A stretch of 64,000 nt of DNA from Verrucomicrobiota bacterium (GTDB lineage: Bacteria > Verrucomicrobiota > Verrucomicrobiia > Opitutales > Opitutaceae), in assembly GCA_016721945.1 (NCBI GenBank), contig JADKHC010000001.1, forward strand, positions 1-64,000, written 5' to 3'. Numbering within the stretch: position 1 is the first letter of the stretch; every line of letters begins with the position of its first letter. Both the position numbers and the translations under genes were made by a program. The notes under the pieces were generated by a model. It was not told the origin of the DNA, made no database searches, and saw only the letters and a list, made by a program, of their open reading frames with translations. Below, in pieces: positions 17,867-27,582 of this stretch.

Positions 17867-20122
17867 ATGCGCCTTCCCCACCTGCTCCTGTCCTGCGCCG
17901 CCTTTATGCTAGCCGTCACCGTCTTCTCGGCCCAGCCGGCCACCGAAGCCGAGATCGAAATCGCGGTGGGAAAACTGCTCTCGCAAATGACCCTCGCCGA
18001 AAAACTCGGCCAGATGAGTCAGCAGCATTACGACACTAAATCGCTCACCAACCCCGTCAGTTCCGCCAACGCCGTGCGCAACGGCCAGGTCGGCTCCTTC
18101 CTAAACCCCGACTCCGCCGAAACCGTTAACAAGCTCCAAAAAGTCGCCGTCGAAGAAAGCCGCCTGAAAATCCCGCTGATCTTCGGCATCGATGTAATCC
18201 ACGGCTACCGCACGCTTTTCCCCATTCCGCTTGGACAATCCTGTAGCTGGAATCCCGAGCTCATCGAAGCCGCCGGACGTGTCGCCGCCGTCGAGTCATC
18301 CTCCGCTGGCATCCGCTGGACCTTCGCCCCGATGCTCGACATCGCGCGCGACGCTCGCTGGGGCCGCATCGCCGAAACCCTCGGCGAAGATCCCTACCTC
18401 ACCGGCCAGCTCGGTGCCGCCATGGTCCGCGGTTTTCAGGGCAAAGACCTCACCGCGCCCGACAGCATCGCCGCCTGTGCAAAACACTACGTCGGCTACG
18501 GCGCAGCCGAGGGTGGACGCGATTACAACACCACGCTCATCCCCGAAGCCGAACTACGTAATATCTATCTGCCGTCCTTCCGCGCCGCCAAGGAAGCTGG
18601 GGTGCAGACGTTCATGAGCGCCTTCAACGACCTCAACGGCGTGCCCACCTCCGGCAACGTCTTCACACTCCGCCAGGTTCTCCAAAAAGAATGGGGCTTC
18701 GATGGCTTCGTCGTCAGCGATTGGGAATCCATTAAAGAAATGATCGCCCACGGCGCCGCCGCTGACCTGCACGGCGCCGCCCGCCTCGGCATCAACGCCG
18801 GGGTCGATATGGAAATGGTTTCCACCTCCTACCGTGACCACGGCGCAGCGCTCCTGCGCGAAGGCGCGATATCGACCGCGATGCTCGACGACTCCGTGCG
18901 CCGCATCCTGCGCGTGAAATTTCGCCTCGGCCTTTTCTCGAACCCGTACACAGATACAACCCGCCCCAGCCCGCTCCTCTCCGAGGAAAACCTCCGCGTC
19001 GCCCGCGCACTCGCCACCGAGAGCATGGTTCTCCTCAAAAACGAAAAATCCCTCCTTCCCCTCTCCGCCAATACCAAAACCATCGCCGTCATCGGTCCGC
19101 TCGCCGACAGCGCCGTCGACATGCGCGGCTGCTGGTCCTGTCGCGGTGAGGCCTCGGAATGCCGCACGGTGTATTCAGTTTTCAAGGACTACGTTGGCGC
19201 AAAATCAAAAGTTCTCTACGCCCCCGGCCTCGAACACGCCTCCAGTACCGACACGTCTGAAATCGCCGCCGCCGTCAAAGCCGCCCGCAAAGCCGACGTC
19301 GTTGTCCTCTGCATTGGCGAGCCGCACGAACTTTCCGGGGAAGCCCGCTGCCGCGCCTTTATCGATCTGCCCGGCGCGCAAGACCAGCTGATCTCCGCCG
19401 TCGCCGCCACCGGCAAGCCCATCGTCCTCGTCGTCTTCGGCGGACGCCCCCTCACCTTCGCCAACGCCGCCGCAAAAGCACAGTCCATTCTCTACGCCTG
19501 GCATCCCGGTACGATGGCGGGCCCGGCAATCTGCGACCTGCTCTTCGGCCGCGCCAATCCCTCCGGCAAACTCACCACCACCTTCCCGCGCACCGTCGGC
19601 CAGATTCCGCTCTATTATAATCACAAGAACACTGGCCGCCCCGTTCCCCTCGACCCCAAAGCCGCGCAAACCCCGCTCGGCACCGCCGAAGATCCCAAAG
19701 GCTACTACTCCCAATACCTCGATATCCCACAAGCGCCCGCCTACCCCTTCGGCTTCGGCCTTTCCTACACGACCTTCGCCTACTCCGACCTGAAACTCGA
19801 AGCCCCCGACGCCAACGGCGCGATTATCGCAACAGTCACTATCGCCAACACCGGCACCCGCGACGGCGTCGAAGTCGCCCAACTCTACACCCGCCAACTC
19901 GTCGGCACCCTCACGAGACCGGTGAAAGAACTAAAAAGCTTCCAACGCGTCGCCCTCAAAGCCGGTGAACAACGCTCCGTTCGCTTCGAGCTGCCGAAAC
20001 ATTCCCTAGGTTACTACGACAACACCGGCCGCTTCCTCCTCGAACCCGGCAAATACCACCTCTGGATCGCCCCCAACTCAGCCAAAGGAGCGCCGGTGGA
20101 ATTCGTGTTACCGACACAGTAA
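17867..20122 (+). CDS. bglX: Secreted beta-glucosidase, glycoside hydrolase family 3
   Basis: The signal peptide MRLPHLLLSCAAFMLAVTV directs it to the periplasm or outside. The GH3 N-terminal barrel contains LIFGIDVIHGYRTLFPIP and the nucleophile motif GFDGFVVSDWESIKEM (Asp near residue 285). The C-terminal (alpha/beta)6 domain (AVIGPLADSAVDMRGCW) and a fibronectin type III-like domain (LTRPVKELKSFQRVAL) complete the BglX arrangement. Length 751 fits. It releases glucose from beta-glucosides. The stop is 4 bp before the next gene, which differs in base composition. Confidence 0.93.
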   Translation: MRLPHLLLSCAAFMLAVTVFSAQPATEAEIEIAVGKLLSQMTLAEKLGQMSQQHYDTKSLTNPVSSANAVRNGQVGSFLNPDSAETVNKLQKVAVEESRLKIPLIFGIDVIHGYRTLFPIPLGQSCSWNPELIEAAGRVAAVESSSAGIRWTFAPMLDIARDARWGRIAETLGEDPYLTGQLGAAMVRGFQGKDLTAPDSIAACAKHYVGYGAAEGGRDYNTTLIPEAELRNIYLPSFRAAKEAGVQTFMSAFNDLNGVPTSGNVFTLRQVLQKEWGFDGFVVSDWESIKEMIAHGAAADLHGAARLGINAGVDMEMVSTSYRDHGAALLREGAISTAMLDDSVRRILRVKFRLGLFSNPYTDTTRPSPLLSEENLRVARALATESMVLLKNEKSLLPLSANTKTIAVIGPLADSAVDMRGCWSCRGEASECRTVYSVFKDYVGAKSKVLYAPGLEHASSTDTSEIAAAVKAARKADVVVLCIGEPHELSGEARCRAFIDLPGAQDQLISAVAATGKPIVLVVFGGRPLTFANAAAKAQSILYAWHPGTMAGPAICDLLFGRANPSGKLTTTFPRTVGQIPLYYNHKNTGRPVPLDPKAAQTPLGTAEDPKGYYSQYLDIPQAPAYPFGFGLSYTTFAYSDLKLEAPDANGAIIATVTIANTGTRDGVEVAQLYTRQLVGTLTRPVKELKSFQRVALKAGEQRSVRFELPKHSLGYYDNTGRFLLEPGKYHLWIAPNSAKGAPVEFVLPTQ

Positions 20123-20126
20123 AAAA

Positions 20127-20780
20127 ATGCACCCTCGCTACGATAGTTGGATCAAATACGTATTTGATCATCCCGTCACCGATCAACAATGGCATTTCGA
20201 ATTGGAAGCCCCTAAATTCACGGTCAACGATGTGGAGATCGCGACACTCGTGGCCGAAACATATGAGCATGCAGGAACTGATTTGGTAAACTTCTCCGAC
20301 GCTCAAGTAAATCAGGGACTCTGGTATCTTTCATCCAATGCGTGTTCTGACTACCATATGCAAATCAGAGATGGAGGGTCTTCCGTCGAACTGAAATCAC
20401 GAGCGATCAGAGCCGTATACAACCTCTACCGAGATTGCTTCGCTAAACGGTGCAATGAAACGCTTGGTCACACTGACGAGCCAGGAGCATCCGAACTAAA
20501 CCCAGTATGCTACATGTTCTGGGATATCACACCATGGGGCTACCTCACTGATCTGAAATTCGAAAAAGAACTCTCAACCGCAATTCTTGATACACTCGAT
20601 AAAACACTTCACATCGAACACTGAGGATGCAGAGAAGGGGCATTACATGGCCTGGGCGAAATCGCATATCGATACGAAACGGATGTCGCACGCATAGTTG
20701 ATCGCTTCCTCGAAGAAGTTCAAATCGACGATACCTTACGAGCGTACGCATTGCAGGCCCGTGAGGGTTATGTTCTTTAG
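20127..20780 (+). pseudogene. Unrecognised protein gene interrupted by an in-frame TGA
   Basis: The first 165 residues (start 20127) end at TGA 20622-20624. The same frame then continues as convincing protein to a TAG at 20780: GCREGALHGLGEIAYRYETD ... YALQAREGYVL. The resumed sequence looks like the tail of a helical, HEAT-like protein, so this was once, or still is, a 217-residue protein. No family is recognised with confidence. It is AT-richer than its neighbours and lacks a signal peptide. A nonsense mutation, a sequencing error or recoding could explain the TGA; no clear selenocysteine hairpin is seen. Confidence 0.6.
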
Positions 20781-20910
20781 AGGTGGGCAATGGGGTCGTG
20801 TTTTGTAGTTTGTGGTTGGCTGCTGTTATTCGTGATGCGGTGAATATTCGGCCATTCCGGCCGCATAGCACACGGCTTGACGCACCCGTTTTTTGGTAAG
20901 ACAGTAAGAC

Positions 20911-21168
20911 ATGACAACGACGCTCTCCACCAAGGGCCAGGTGGTCCTGCCCGCCGCCGCCCGCCGCCGCCTCGGGCTCCGCCCGGGCGCAGCCTTCAAG
21001 TGCAGCGTCCTCGATGGGAAAATTGTCCTCACACCGGAAACAGCCTCCGCACCCCACCCCCGCTTGGTGAAATCGAAACGCACCGGTCTCGTATATGCCC
21101 AGGCGCCAAAGGGCACGCCCGCTATCACCAGTGATCAGGTTCGCGCCATGCTGGCCGATTTCCCATGA
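20911..21168 (+). CDS. vapB: VapB-type antitoxin (AbrB/MazE-like DNA-binding domain)
   Basis: An 85-residue protein. The N-terminus is the swapped-hairpin AbrB/MazE fold (LSTKGQVVLPAAARRRLGLR); the C-terminal tail would bind and neutralise the toxin. The stop overlaps the vapC start by 4 bp (ATGA), so translation is coupled. A TTGACG hexamer at 20877 could be the -35 of its promoter. Such operons are normally repressed by the antitoxin-toxin complex. Confidence 0.85.
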   Translation: MTTTLSTKGQVVLPAAARRRLGLRPGAAFKCSVLDGKIVLTPETASAPHPRLVKSKRTGLVYAQAPKGTPAITSDQVRAMLADFP

Positions 21169-21554
21169 AGTATCTGCTGGACGTCAACACGCTGGTCGCG
21201 CTTGGCAACGGCTCTCACACCGCGCACCCGGTCGCTGAACGCTGGCTGGAGCGCGTACAGAAAACCAACGCGACACTAGCCAGTTGCGCACTCACCGAAC
21301 TCGGCTTTGTGCGCGTGAGCGTGCAGGCCGGCCTTCTGCCCGACATCGCAACTGCACGGCGTGTGCTCGCCCAAATGAAAGCATCCGTGGACATCGTCCT
21401 ACTCCCCGACGCGCTTGGCATCGATAAACTTCCCTCCTACGTAAAGACACCCGCCCAACTCACCGACGGCCACCTCCTGTCGCTGGCGGCGGTGCATGGC
21501 GCGAAGCTCGCAACGCTCGATTCAAAAATACCCGGTGCCGAACGCATCACTTGA
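21165..21554 (+). CDS. vapC: VapC-type PIN-domain toxin ribonuclease
   Basis: A 129-residue PIN domain. Acidic residues expected to hold Mg are the Asp in KYLLDVNTLVAL, the Glu in CALTELGFVRV, and the Asp residues in KTPAQLTDGHLLSLA and LATLDSKI. VapC toxins cut specific RNAs (often initiator tRNA or rRNA) when free of VapB. The start ATG overlaps the vapB stop. It ends 20 bp before the duplicated tsaB fragment. Confidence 0.9.
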   Translation: MKYLLDVNTLVALGNGSHTAHPVAERWLERVQKTNATLASCALTELGFVRVSVQAGLLPDIATARRVLAQMKASVDIVLLPDALGIDKLPSYVKTPAQLTDGHLLSLAAVHGAKLATLDSKIPGAERIT

Positions 21555-21574
21555 AGTAAATAATCTCATTCCAC

Positions 21575-21706
21575 ACGTCATGCCTTCACTCCGCCAGCTG
21601 CTCGACACACATCCGACGATCTTGCTGATCGATTCGTCCTCGACGTGCGTGCAAGTCGCCGTGTGGCACCGCCATCGGGAACCAGTCTGGAGCACTAAAA
21701 TTGGCG
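21575..21706 (+). pseudogene. Duplicated 5' end of tsaB (fragment)
   Basis: 132 bp matching 24174-24305 at about 126 of 132 positions by eye. It includes the tsaB start codon (ATG at 21581) and the first 42 codons (MPSLRQLLDTHPTILLIDSS). Homology stops abruptly after AAATTGGCG, before the rest of the gene. Several of the differences are at third codon positions, as if both copies were once under selection. Together with the intact tsaB it brackets the membrane/TPR gene. Confidence 0.85.
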
Positions 21707-21742
21707 CAACTTTGCAGTCGCAGTGACTGCTCATTTGTAGCC

Positions 21743-23929
21743 ATGCACGCCTTAAAAGCGAACTCCAGCCCCTCGCCGCCGTCTCCTACACCGAAGCCTT
21801 CGCCTCTTGGTGCTGATCGCTTCGGGACACGCGGCCGCATTTTTGCCGGTGCCCTGCTGCTCTCTGTTCTGATTTTTGGCGCATTCCTCAACGGGATAAA
21901 CGCTCCGTACATTTTCGATGACACAGACTCGATTCCGGGCAATCCGAGCATTCGTTCATTTTCAACCGCACTCACCCCGCCAACAAACAGCGGCATCACC
22001 GTCAGCGGCCGCCCGGTGCTCAATCTCAGCTTCGCCATCAATTACGCCCTCAGCAAGGCAGACAGCAAAGCCTACCACCTCGGCAACATCCTCATCCACG
22101 CTCTCGCCGCGCTTACGCTCTGGGGGGTGGTTCGGCGCACACTTCAACTGCCAGTGTTCGCCAGCCGGTTCTCGCGCGACACCACCTGGCTCGCCTGGTT
22201 GGTCGCTGCGCTCTGGGCGGTGCATCCACTGCAAACCGAATCCGTCACGTATCTCGTTCAACGAGCAGAGTCCCTGGTTGGGTTTTTCTACCTGCTAACA
22301 CTGTATTGCTTTATTCGTTACACGACTGTGCAAAACCGGATCTGGTTCGCAGCATCCATCTCGGCCTGCCTGCTTGGCATGGGAACAAAAGAGGTCATGG
22401 CCACCGCACCTTTCGTAATTTTTCTCTATGATCGCACTTTCATCAGCGGCACGTTTCGCAAGGCCTGGCAGCAGCAAAAACTTCTCCACCTCGGACACGT
22501 CTGCACGTTACTGTTGCTGGGAACTCTTGTCTTTTTTTCCAAGGCGCGCGGCAGCTCGGTCGGCGCAAACGACATCGTCACCCACTGGAGCTATCTTTGC
22601 ACTCAGGCCTACGCATTGGTTCGTTATACCTTGTTAAGTTTCTGGCCAGCCAGTCTCACCATGGATTACGGCACCCTCGTTGTAACCGAGGCGTTCACCA
22701 TTGTCTCCTGCGGCGCAATTGTCGTGGCGGCCCTCGGCGTTACGATATGGGCCATCGTTCACAAGCCCATCCTCGGGTTCCTTGGCGCATGGTTTTTTGC
22801 CATACTAGCCCCCAGCTCCAGCTTTATCCCCGTCAATACACAAACCCTGGCAGAGCATCGAGTCTACCTGGCGCTGGCAGCCATCATTCTCGCCACCACA
22901 CTCACTAGTCACAAGCTACTCGGTCGCCATGCCTGGATCCTGCTCGTGCTGCTGATCGTACCCGCAACCGCGGCCACGGTCGCGCGAAATAATGTTTACC
23001 TGAGCGAAGTCGGAATCTGGCAGGACTCTCTGACCAAGCAGCCAACAAACTATCGTGCATGGGCGAGCATTGGCTTTTTCCGGTTGCACATCGACAATCA
23101 GCCGACAGAGGCAAAGAAATATCTTGAACGCGCCTTGGAACTAAAGCCGAACTACATGCATGCGCTAAACCGTCTCGGTCATGCGCTGATCAAGCTCGGC
23201 CAAACGGCAGAAGGCATCGACCTCGTGGAGAGGTCGCTCGTCACTGACCCCAACAGCATGGCGCTCAATGCAGGCGCAGGCTCAGCCTATATTGACGCCG
23301 GTCTGTACGAACGGGCGGTTTCGCATTTGCACAAAGCTTTGGAGTCCGATCCAGCCAGCAGCGCACTCAATCGAAACCTCGCCATCAGCCTTACGAAGCT
23401 CGGACGCGATACCGAAGCAGAACCCCACTTCCGCACTTCCCTTGAGAGCGAACCTGATAGCGTCGATACGCTCAACGATCTTGGAGCGCTCCTGCGCCGC
23501 ACAGGCCGGATTGACGAAGCCATCGCAATGTTGAGCCGCGCTCTCGAGCTCTCGCCAGAATCGGCATTGCCCCACGGCAATCTTGGCATCGCCTATCTCA
23601 CACAGGGGAAAACAAGCGAGGGACTGAGCCATCTACGCGAAGCCGTGCGCCTGGAGCCCAAGTCCTACGAATTGCGCACCAACCTCAGCCAAGGCTTGGC
23701 CCGCACCGGGCACTACAACGAAGCCATCTCGATGTGTGAAGCGCTTCTTCAAGAAAAACCCGACGTGGAACTCTACAACAATGTCGGAGGACTTTACGGG
23801 CAAACCGGTCAACTTGCGAAAGCCGCTACCGCATTTCACGCCGCTCTTCAAATCGACCCAACCAATACCAAAGCGCGCAACAACTACGAGAGAGCCCAAG
23901 CCTACCTTGAGGCGCAACGAAAACATTGA
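21743..23929 (+). CDS. Polytopic membrane protein with C-terminal TPR array (TMTC-like)
   Basis: The ATG at 21743 is preferred to the TTG at 21701, which lies inside the tsaB fragment. The N-terminal half has roughly 8-10 hydrophobic segments (GALLLSVLIFGAFLNG, WLAWLVAALWAVHPLQTESV, FVIFLYDRTF and others). The loop FDDTDSIPGNP with LQTESVTYLVQRAE is typical of the TMTC/PMT-like family (GT-C fold). The C-terminal half has about eight tetratricopeptide repeats (e.g. PNYMHALNRLGHALIKLGQT). TMTC proteins are linked to protein glycosylation; activity here is inferred only. It sits between two copies of the tsaB start and may be an acquired insertion. Confidence 0.8.
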   Translation: MHALKANSSPSPPSPTPKPSPLGADRFGTRGRIFAGALLLSVLIFGAFLNGINAPYIFDDTDSIPGNPSIRSFSTALTPPTNSGITVSGRPVLNLSFAINYALSKADSKAYHLGNILIHALAALTLWGVVRRTLQLPVFASRFSRDTTWLAWLVAALWAVHPLQTESVTYLVQRAESLVGFFYLLTLYCFIRYTTVQNRIWFAASISACLLGMGTKEVMATAPFVIFLYDRTFISGTFRKAWQQQKLLHLGHVCTLLLLGTLVFFSKARGSSVGANDIVTHWSYLCTQAYALVRYTLLSFWPASLTMDYGTLVVTEAFTIVSCGAIVVAALGVTIWAIVHKPILGFLGAWFFAILAPSSSFIPVNTQTLAEHRVYLALAAIILATTLTSHKLLGRHAWILLVLLIVPATAATVARNNVYLSEVGIWQDSLTKQPTNYRAWASIGFFRLHIDNQPTEAKKYLERALELKPNYMHALNRLGHALIKLGQTAEGIDLVERSLVTDPNSMALNAGAGSAYIDAGLYERAVSHLHKALESDPASSALNRNLAISLTKLGRDTEAEPHFRTSLESEPDSVDTLNDLGALLRRTGRIDEAIAMLSRALELSPESALPHGNLGIAYLTQGKTSEGLSHLREAVRLEPKSYELRTNLSQGLARTGHYNEAISMCEALLQEKPDVELYNNVGGLYGQTGQLAKAATAFHAALQIDPTNTKARNNYERAQAYLEAQRKH

Positions 23930-24178
23930 CCAACGCTTCTGCTGGCCTAGTGGCTGATCGGATAGAGGCGTGGTTTTTTGGGTTGGCGATAAAACCGAAC
24001 ATCTAATAATCACCAAAACAGTTGGCCACTTCCGACATAAGGGGCGCGGTCGATCATCCGCCACTCGAACAAGCGGCTAAAGCAGCGGTGGTAGGGCAAC
24101 CTACCCATCCCTCCGGACTCTCATTTCTCCCTCGCCGGGCAGCTCGTTCTGTATAACAAACAGTTTCCCGTCCACGTC

Positions 24179-24853
24179 ATGCCTTCACTCCGCCAGCTGC
24201 TCGACACACATCCGACGATCTTGCTGATCGATTCGTCTTCGACGTGCGTGCAGGTCGCCGTATGGCACCGAAATTGGGAACCAGTCTGGAGCACTAAAAT
24301 TGGCGAGGCTGGAGAACAGGTTTTTGCCGCCGTCGACGACGCTCTCGCCCGCTCGGGTAAAAAACTCGACGCCATCGACGCGTTTGTTTTTTGCGACGGC
24401 CCGGGCTCCGTGCTCGGCATTCGCACCGCAGCCGTGGCTCTGCGCACTTGGCGCGTGCTGCGCACCCGGCCCGTCTACGCGTTTTGCAGTCTCACCGTCG
24501 TCGCGCAGTCGCTGGCTCTCACGCAAAATAAACGTGAGTTCGCCGTCATCGCCGATGCCCGCCGCGACTCGTGGCACCATGTCGATGTCGACGCCGATGG
24601 TAATTTTTCGCCGTTGAAACGCATTCCCTCCACGGCATTAGCCGGAACATTGTATACGCCAGAGGGTTTCCGTCACTGGACCCAGCCGCCCGCAACTTTG
24701 CAGGTCGTGCCCTACTCACTCGCCGCACTCTTACCGCCGCTGGTCGATATCGAGTTATTTAGCCCCACCGCCGAGCCCGATGCGTTTTTGCACGAGGAAC
24801 CGGTTTACCAGACATGGACGCCCCAGGTGCATCGTGCGCCCAATCCCTCCTGA
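24179..24853 (+). CDS. tsaB: tRNA threonylcarbamoyladenosine biosynthesis protein TsaB
   Basis: A 224-residue ASKHA-fold protein (ILLIDSSSTCVQVAVW; FCDGPGSVLGIRTAAVALRT). TsaB is the partner of TsaD in making t6A37 on ANN-decoding tRNAs. It is followed 2 bp later by alr, so the two are an operon. The first 127 bp also exist as a duplicate at 21575-21706. The duplicated region gives it an unusual upstream sequence, which may have replaced its original promoter. Confidence 0.88.
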   Translation: MPSLRQLLDTHPTILLIDSSSTCVQVAVWHRNWEPVWSTKIGEAGEQVFAAVDDALARSGKKLDAIDAFVFCDGPGSVLGIRTAAVALRTWRVLRTRPVYAFCSLTVVAQSLALTQNKREFAVIADARRDSWHHVDVDADGNFSPLKRIPSTALAGTLYTPEGFRHWTQPPATLQVVPYSLAALLPPLVDIELFSPTAEPDAFLHEEPVYQTWTPQVHRAPNPS

Positions 24854-24855
24854 TC

Positions 24856-26004
24856 ATGCAATCCCCCTCGCGTCTGCCGCTCCGTTGCTGGGCTGAAATC
24901 GATCTCGCCGCGCTCGAGCGCAACCTGCGTCTCATTCGCGCCTCGCTGCCCGCGCACATGCGCTACGTCGCGGTGGTAAAAGCCGATGCCTACGGCCACG
25001 GCCTGCAACAAGCCGCCGCACGCCTCATGCATGCCGGTGCCGATCTATTTGCCGTAGCCAATGTCGCCGAGGCCACCGCGCTGCGCGAGATCGGGCCCGG
25101 CTGGCCGATCCTGTTACTCAGCCCGCTCCTGCCGGAAGAGGATAGTTATGTCGCCGAATACGATCTCACGGCCACAGTCTCAACCAGCGACGAGGTCCAA
25201 CGTTTCAACGCCCTCGGCCAGAGCGTTGGCCGTCCTATCTCGGTCCACTTAAAAATCGACACCGGCATGGGCCGCGTCGGCGTGTGGCACGAGCAGGCGG
25301 AAAAGTTGTACGCCGAGATCGTCGCCGCGCCGCATATAAAACTCGCCGGCGTGTTCACGCATTTCAGCAGTTCCGACGAAGATCCTGCCTTCACCGCCGA
25401 GCAACGCCACCGCTTCCTCGCCGCGCTCCAACGCTGTCCCGGCATTCGCCTCGACCAGCTCTTCGTCCATGCCGACAGCAGCGCCGGCCTCGAAACACTC
25501 GAAGGCGCGCGCCCGTTTAACGCCGTGCGCATCGGCCTGCTCCAGTTCGGCATTCTGCCGCGCCTCAACTCGCTCCTCGCGCAAGTTCACACCGAGCCTG
25601 TATTCAGTTTTAAAACACGCGTCGGCCTCGTGAAAGAACTGCCCGCCGGTAACACGATCAGTTACGGGCGCACCTACACGTTGAAACGCGACACCCGCAT
25701 CGCCGTGCTCACCGCCGGTTATGGCGACGGCATTCAACGCGCCTCCAGCAACCGCGCCCAAGTCATCATCCACGGCGTGCGTTGTCCCGTGCTAGGCCGT
25801 GTGACGATGGACCAGACAATCGTGGACATCACCGATATTCCCGGCGTCACGCGTGGCGACGAAGTCGTACTGGTCGGCCGCCAGGAAAAAGCCGAAATCC
25901 CCCTCGCCGAATTCAGCCGCTGGGCCGACACGATCCCGTGGGAAACACTTTGCTCCGTCTCGAAACGCGTCCCCCGCGTCTACAAGACCCAGCTCGGGCT
26001 GTAA
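24856..26004 (+). CDS. alr: Alanine racemase
   Basis: PLP-dependent fold-type III enzyme that makes D-alanine for peptidoglycan. The ATG at 24856 is chosen because it gives the normal N-terminus (LPLRCWAEIDLAALERNL). The PLP lysine is K42 in VAVVKADAYGHG; the second catalytic base Tyr lies in the YGRTYTLKRD...AVLTAGYGDG region. VTMDQTIVDIT is also conserved in the family. 382 residues, normal. It follows tsaB with a 2-bp gap and ends at a hairpin (26070-26104). Confidence 0.95.
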   Translation: MQSPSRLPLRCWAEIDLAALERNLRLIRASLPAHMRYVAVVKADAYGHGLQQAAARLMHAGADLFAVANVAEATALREIGPGWPILLLSPLLPEEDSYVAEYDLTATVSTSDEVQRFNALGQSVGRPISVHLKIDTGMGRVGVWHEQAEKLYAEIVAAPHIKLAGVFTHFSSSDEDPAFTAEQRHRFLAALQRCPGIRLDQLFVHADSSAGLETLEGARPFNAVRIGLLQFGILPRLNSLLAQVHTEPVFSFKTRVGLVKELPAGNTISYGRTYTLKRDTRIAVLTAGYGDGIQRASSNRAQVIIHGVRCPVLGRVTMDQTIVDITDIPGVTRGDEVVLVGRQEKAEIPLAEFSRWADTIPWETLCSVSKRVPRVYKTQLGL

Positions 26005-26069
26005 CTCGTCAGACCATAACTAGGCCACACCCTCTACTTAAAGGTTCGATTAAACTAAGTGAAACATCC

Positions 26070-26104
26070 AAGAACCCAAGGTATCCATCCCACCTTGGAT
26101 TCTT
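26070..26104. terminator. Hairpin between converging alr and ugd
   Basis: AAGAACCCAAGG (26070-26081) pairs with CCTTGGATTCTT (26093-26104) with a single mismatch around an 11-nt loop. It lies 28 bp from the ugd stop and 66 bp after alr, so it may serve both genes. No strong T-tract. Confidence 0.55.
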
Positions 26105-26131
26105 CGTTTCTTGGTAGTTAAAAACAGCTCT

Positions 26132-27490
26132 TCACTTGCCGATGCCTGAGACGCGGAAGCCGATAGCGCTTAGTTTGGCTAGGTCCACGATATTGCGTCC
26201 ATCGAAGAGGAACGCAGGCTTCATCATACCCGCGAAAATCTTTTCGTAATCAAGGGTCTTGAACTCGTCCCATTCCGTCACAACCGCGATCGCATGTGAA
26301 CCCTGGCACGCTTCATAAGCCGACTTCGCCACCGTAAGGCGCGGATTGACGCCACCCTTGCCCAAAGTGTCGGCGATGATCTCGTGCGCCGGAACCTTCG
26401 GATCGTAAACAACGACGTTGGCCTGTTCGGCCAGCAGGTCGCGCACGACGCTGATCGCTGCGGATTCACGCGTGTCGTTCGTGTCTTTTTTGAAGGCAAA
26501 ACCGAGCACGGCGATTTTCTTGTCGGCCACGGTGTTGAAGAGCTTGCTGACAATCTTCGAGGCGAAACGACGCTTCTGGTAGTCATTCATCTGAATGACG
26601 TACTCCCAATATCCAGCGACCTCGGGCAAACCAAAGTGTTGGCACAAATAAACGAGATTCAAAATATCCTTCTGGAAACAAGAGCCACCGAAACCAACCG
26701 ATGCCTTCAAAAATTTCGGTCCGATACGGCTGTCTTTGCCGATCGCGTTGGCCACTTCATCCACATCCGCACCGGTCGCTTCGCACAGCGCGGAAATCGA
26801 GTTGATCGAGGAAATACGCTGCGCGAGGAAGGCGTTCGCAACGAGCTTAGAAAGTTCAGACGACCAGAGATTGGTCGTGATGATACGGTCGCGAGGAACC
26901 CAGTTGGCGTAGATATCCGCCAGAGTCTTCATCGCAGCTTCGCCATCGGGCGTACGCTCACCACCGATGAGGACACGGTCGGGATTGAGCAGGTCGGTCA
27001 CCGCAGTGCCCTCGGCAAGGAACTCAGGATTTGAGAGAACGGAGAACTTTATGCCACGGGTGTTGGACGCGAGGATTTCCTTAATCGCCTCGGCGGTTTT
27101 CACCGGGATCGTGGATTTCTCGACGATAATTTTGGGCGTCGTCGAAACCTCAGCAATCGTGCGAGCAACGAGTTCAATGTAGCGAAGGTCCGCCGCCTTC
27201 CCGGCGCCCACACCATAGGTCTTGGTCGGAGTATTAACTGAGACGAAGATAATATCGGATTTTTGGATACAGCCCGTCACGTCCGTACTGAAAAACAGAT
27301 TCTTTCCACGGCGCTGTTTCACGACTTCATCGAGACCTGGTTCGTAGATGGGCAGCGTATCCGAATTCCATGCTGCGATGCGCGTCGCGTTCATATCGAC
27401 GACGTTCACCTCGATACCAGGGACCTTAAGGGCGATCATCGCCATCGTTGGACCACCCACATAACCAGCACCAATGCAGCAAATTTTCAT
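26132..27490 (-). CDS. ugd: UDP-glucose 6-dehydrogenase
   Basis: Oxidises UDP-glucose to UDP-glucuronate for surface polysaccharides. The N-terminal Rossmann motif is ICCIGAGYVGGPTMAMIA and the catalytic cysteine is in GFGGSCFQKDI (about residue 271); FKKDTNDTRESAAI marks the C-terminal domain. At 452 residues, and with its N-terminus (KICCIGAGYVGGPT, EVNVVDMNATRI), it resembles the long UGDH type also found in animals rather than the short enterobacterial one. Monocistronic in appearance; converges with alr. Confidence 0.93.
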   Translation of the reverse strand: MKICCIGAGYVGGPTMAMIALKVPGIEVNVVDMNATRIAAWNSDTLPIYEPGLDEVVKQRRGKNLFFSTDVTGCIQKSDIIFVSVNTPTKTYGVGAGKAADLRYIELVARTIAEVSTTPKIIVEKSTIPVKTAEAIKEILASNTRGIKFSVLSNPEFLAEGTAVTDLLNPDRVLIGGERTPDGEAAMKTLADIYANWVPRDRIITTNLWSSELSKLVANAFLAQRISSINSISALCEATGADVDEVANAIGKDSRIGPKFLKASVGFGGSCFQKDILNLVYLCQHFGLPEVAGYWEYVIQMNDYQKRRFASKIVSKLFNTVADKKIAVLGFAFKKDTNDTRESAAISVVRDLLAEQANVVVYDPKVPAHEIIADTLGKGGVNPRLTVAKSAYEACQGSHAIAVVTEWDEFKTLDYEKIFAGMMKPAFLFDGRNIVDLAKLSAIGFRVSGIGK

Positions 27491-27582
27491 AATTAAGAGG
27501 GTTAGAATTGCCGCGTTAGGGCACGAGTTCCAAGGCCAATTTTCCCCGATTCATCACTCGGGGTTACCCCGATGGCGCTAAA

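Noticed and set aside
20622..20624. Selenocysteine codon
   Set aside because: The bases after the TGA do not form a clear hairpin of the needed type, and the residue is not next to a known redox motif. A mutation or read error is more likely.
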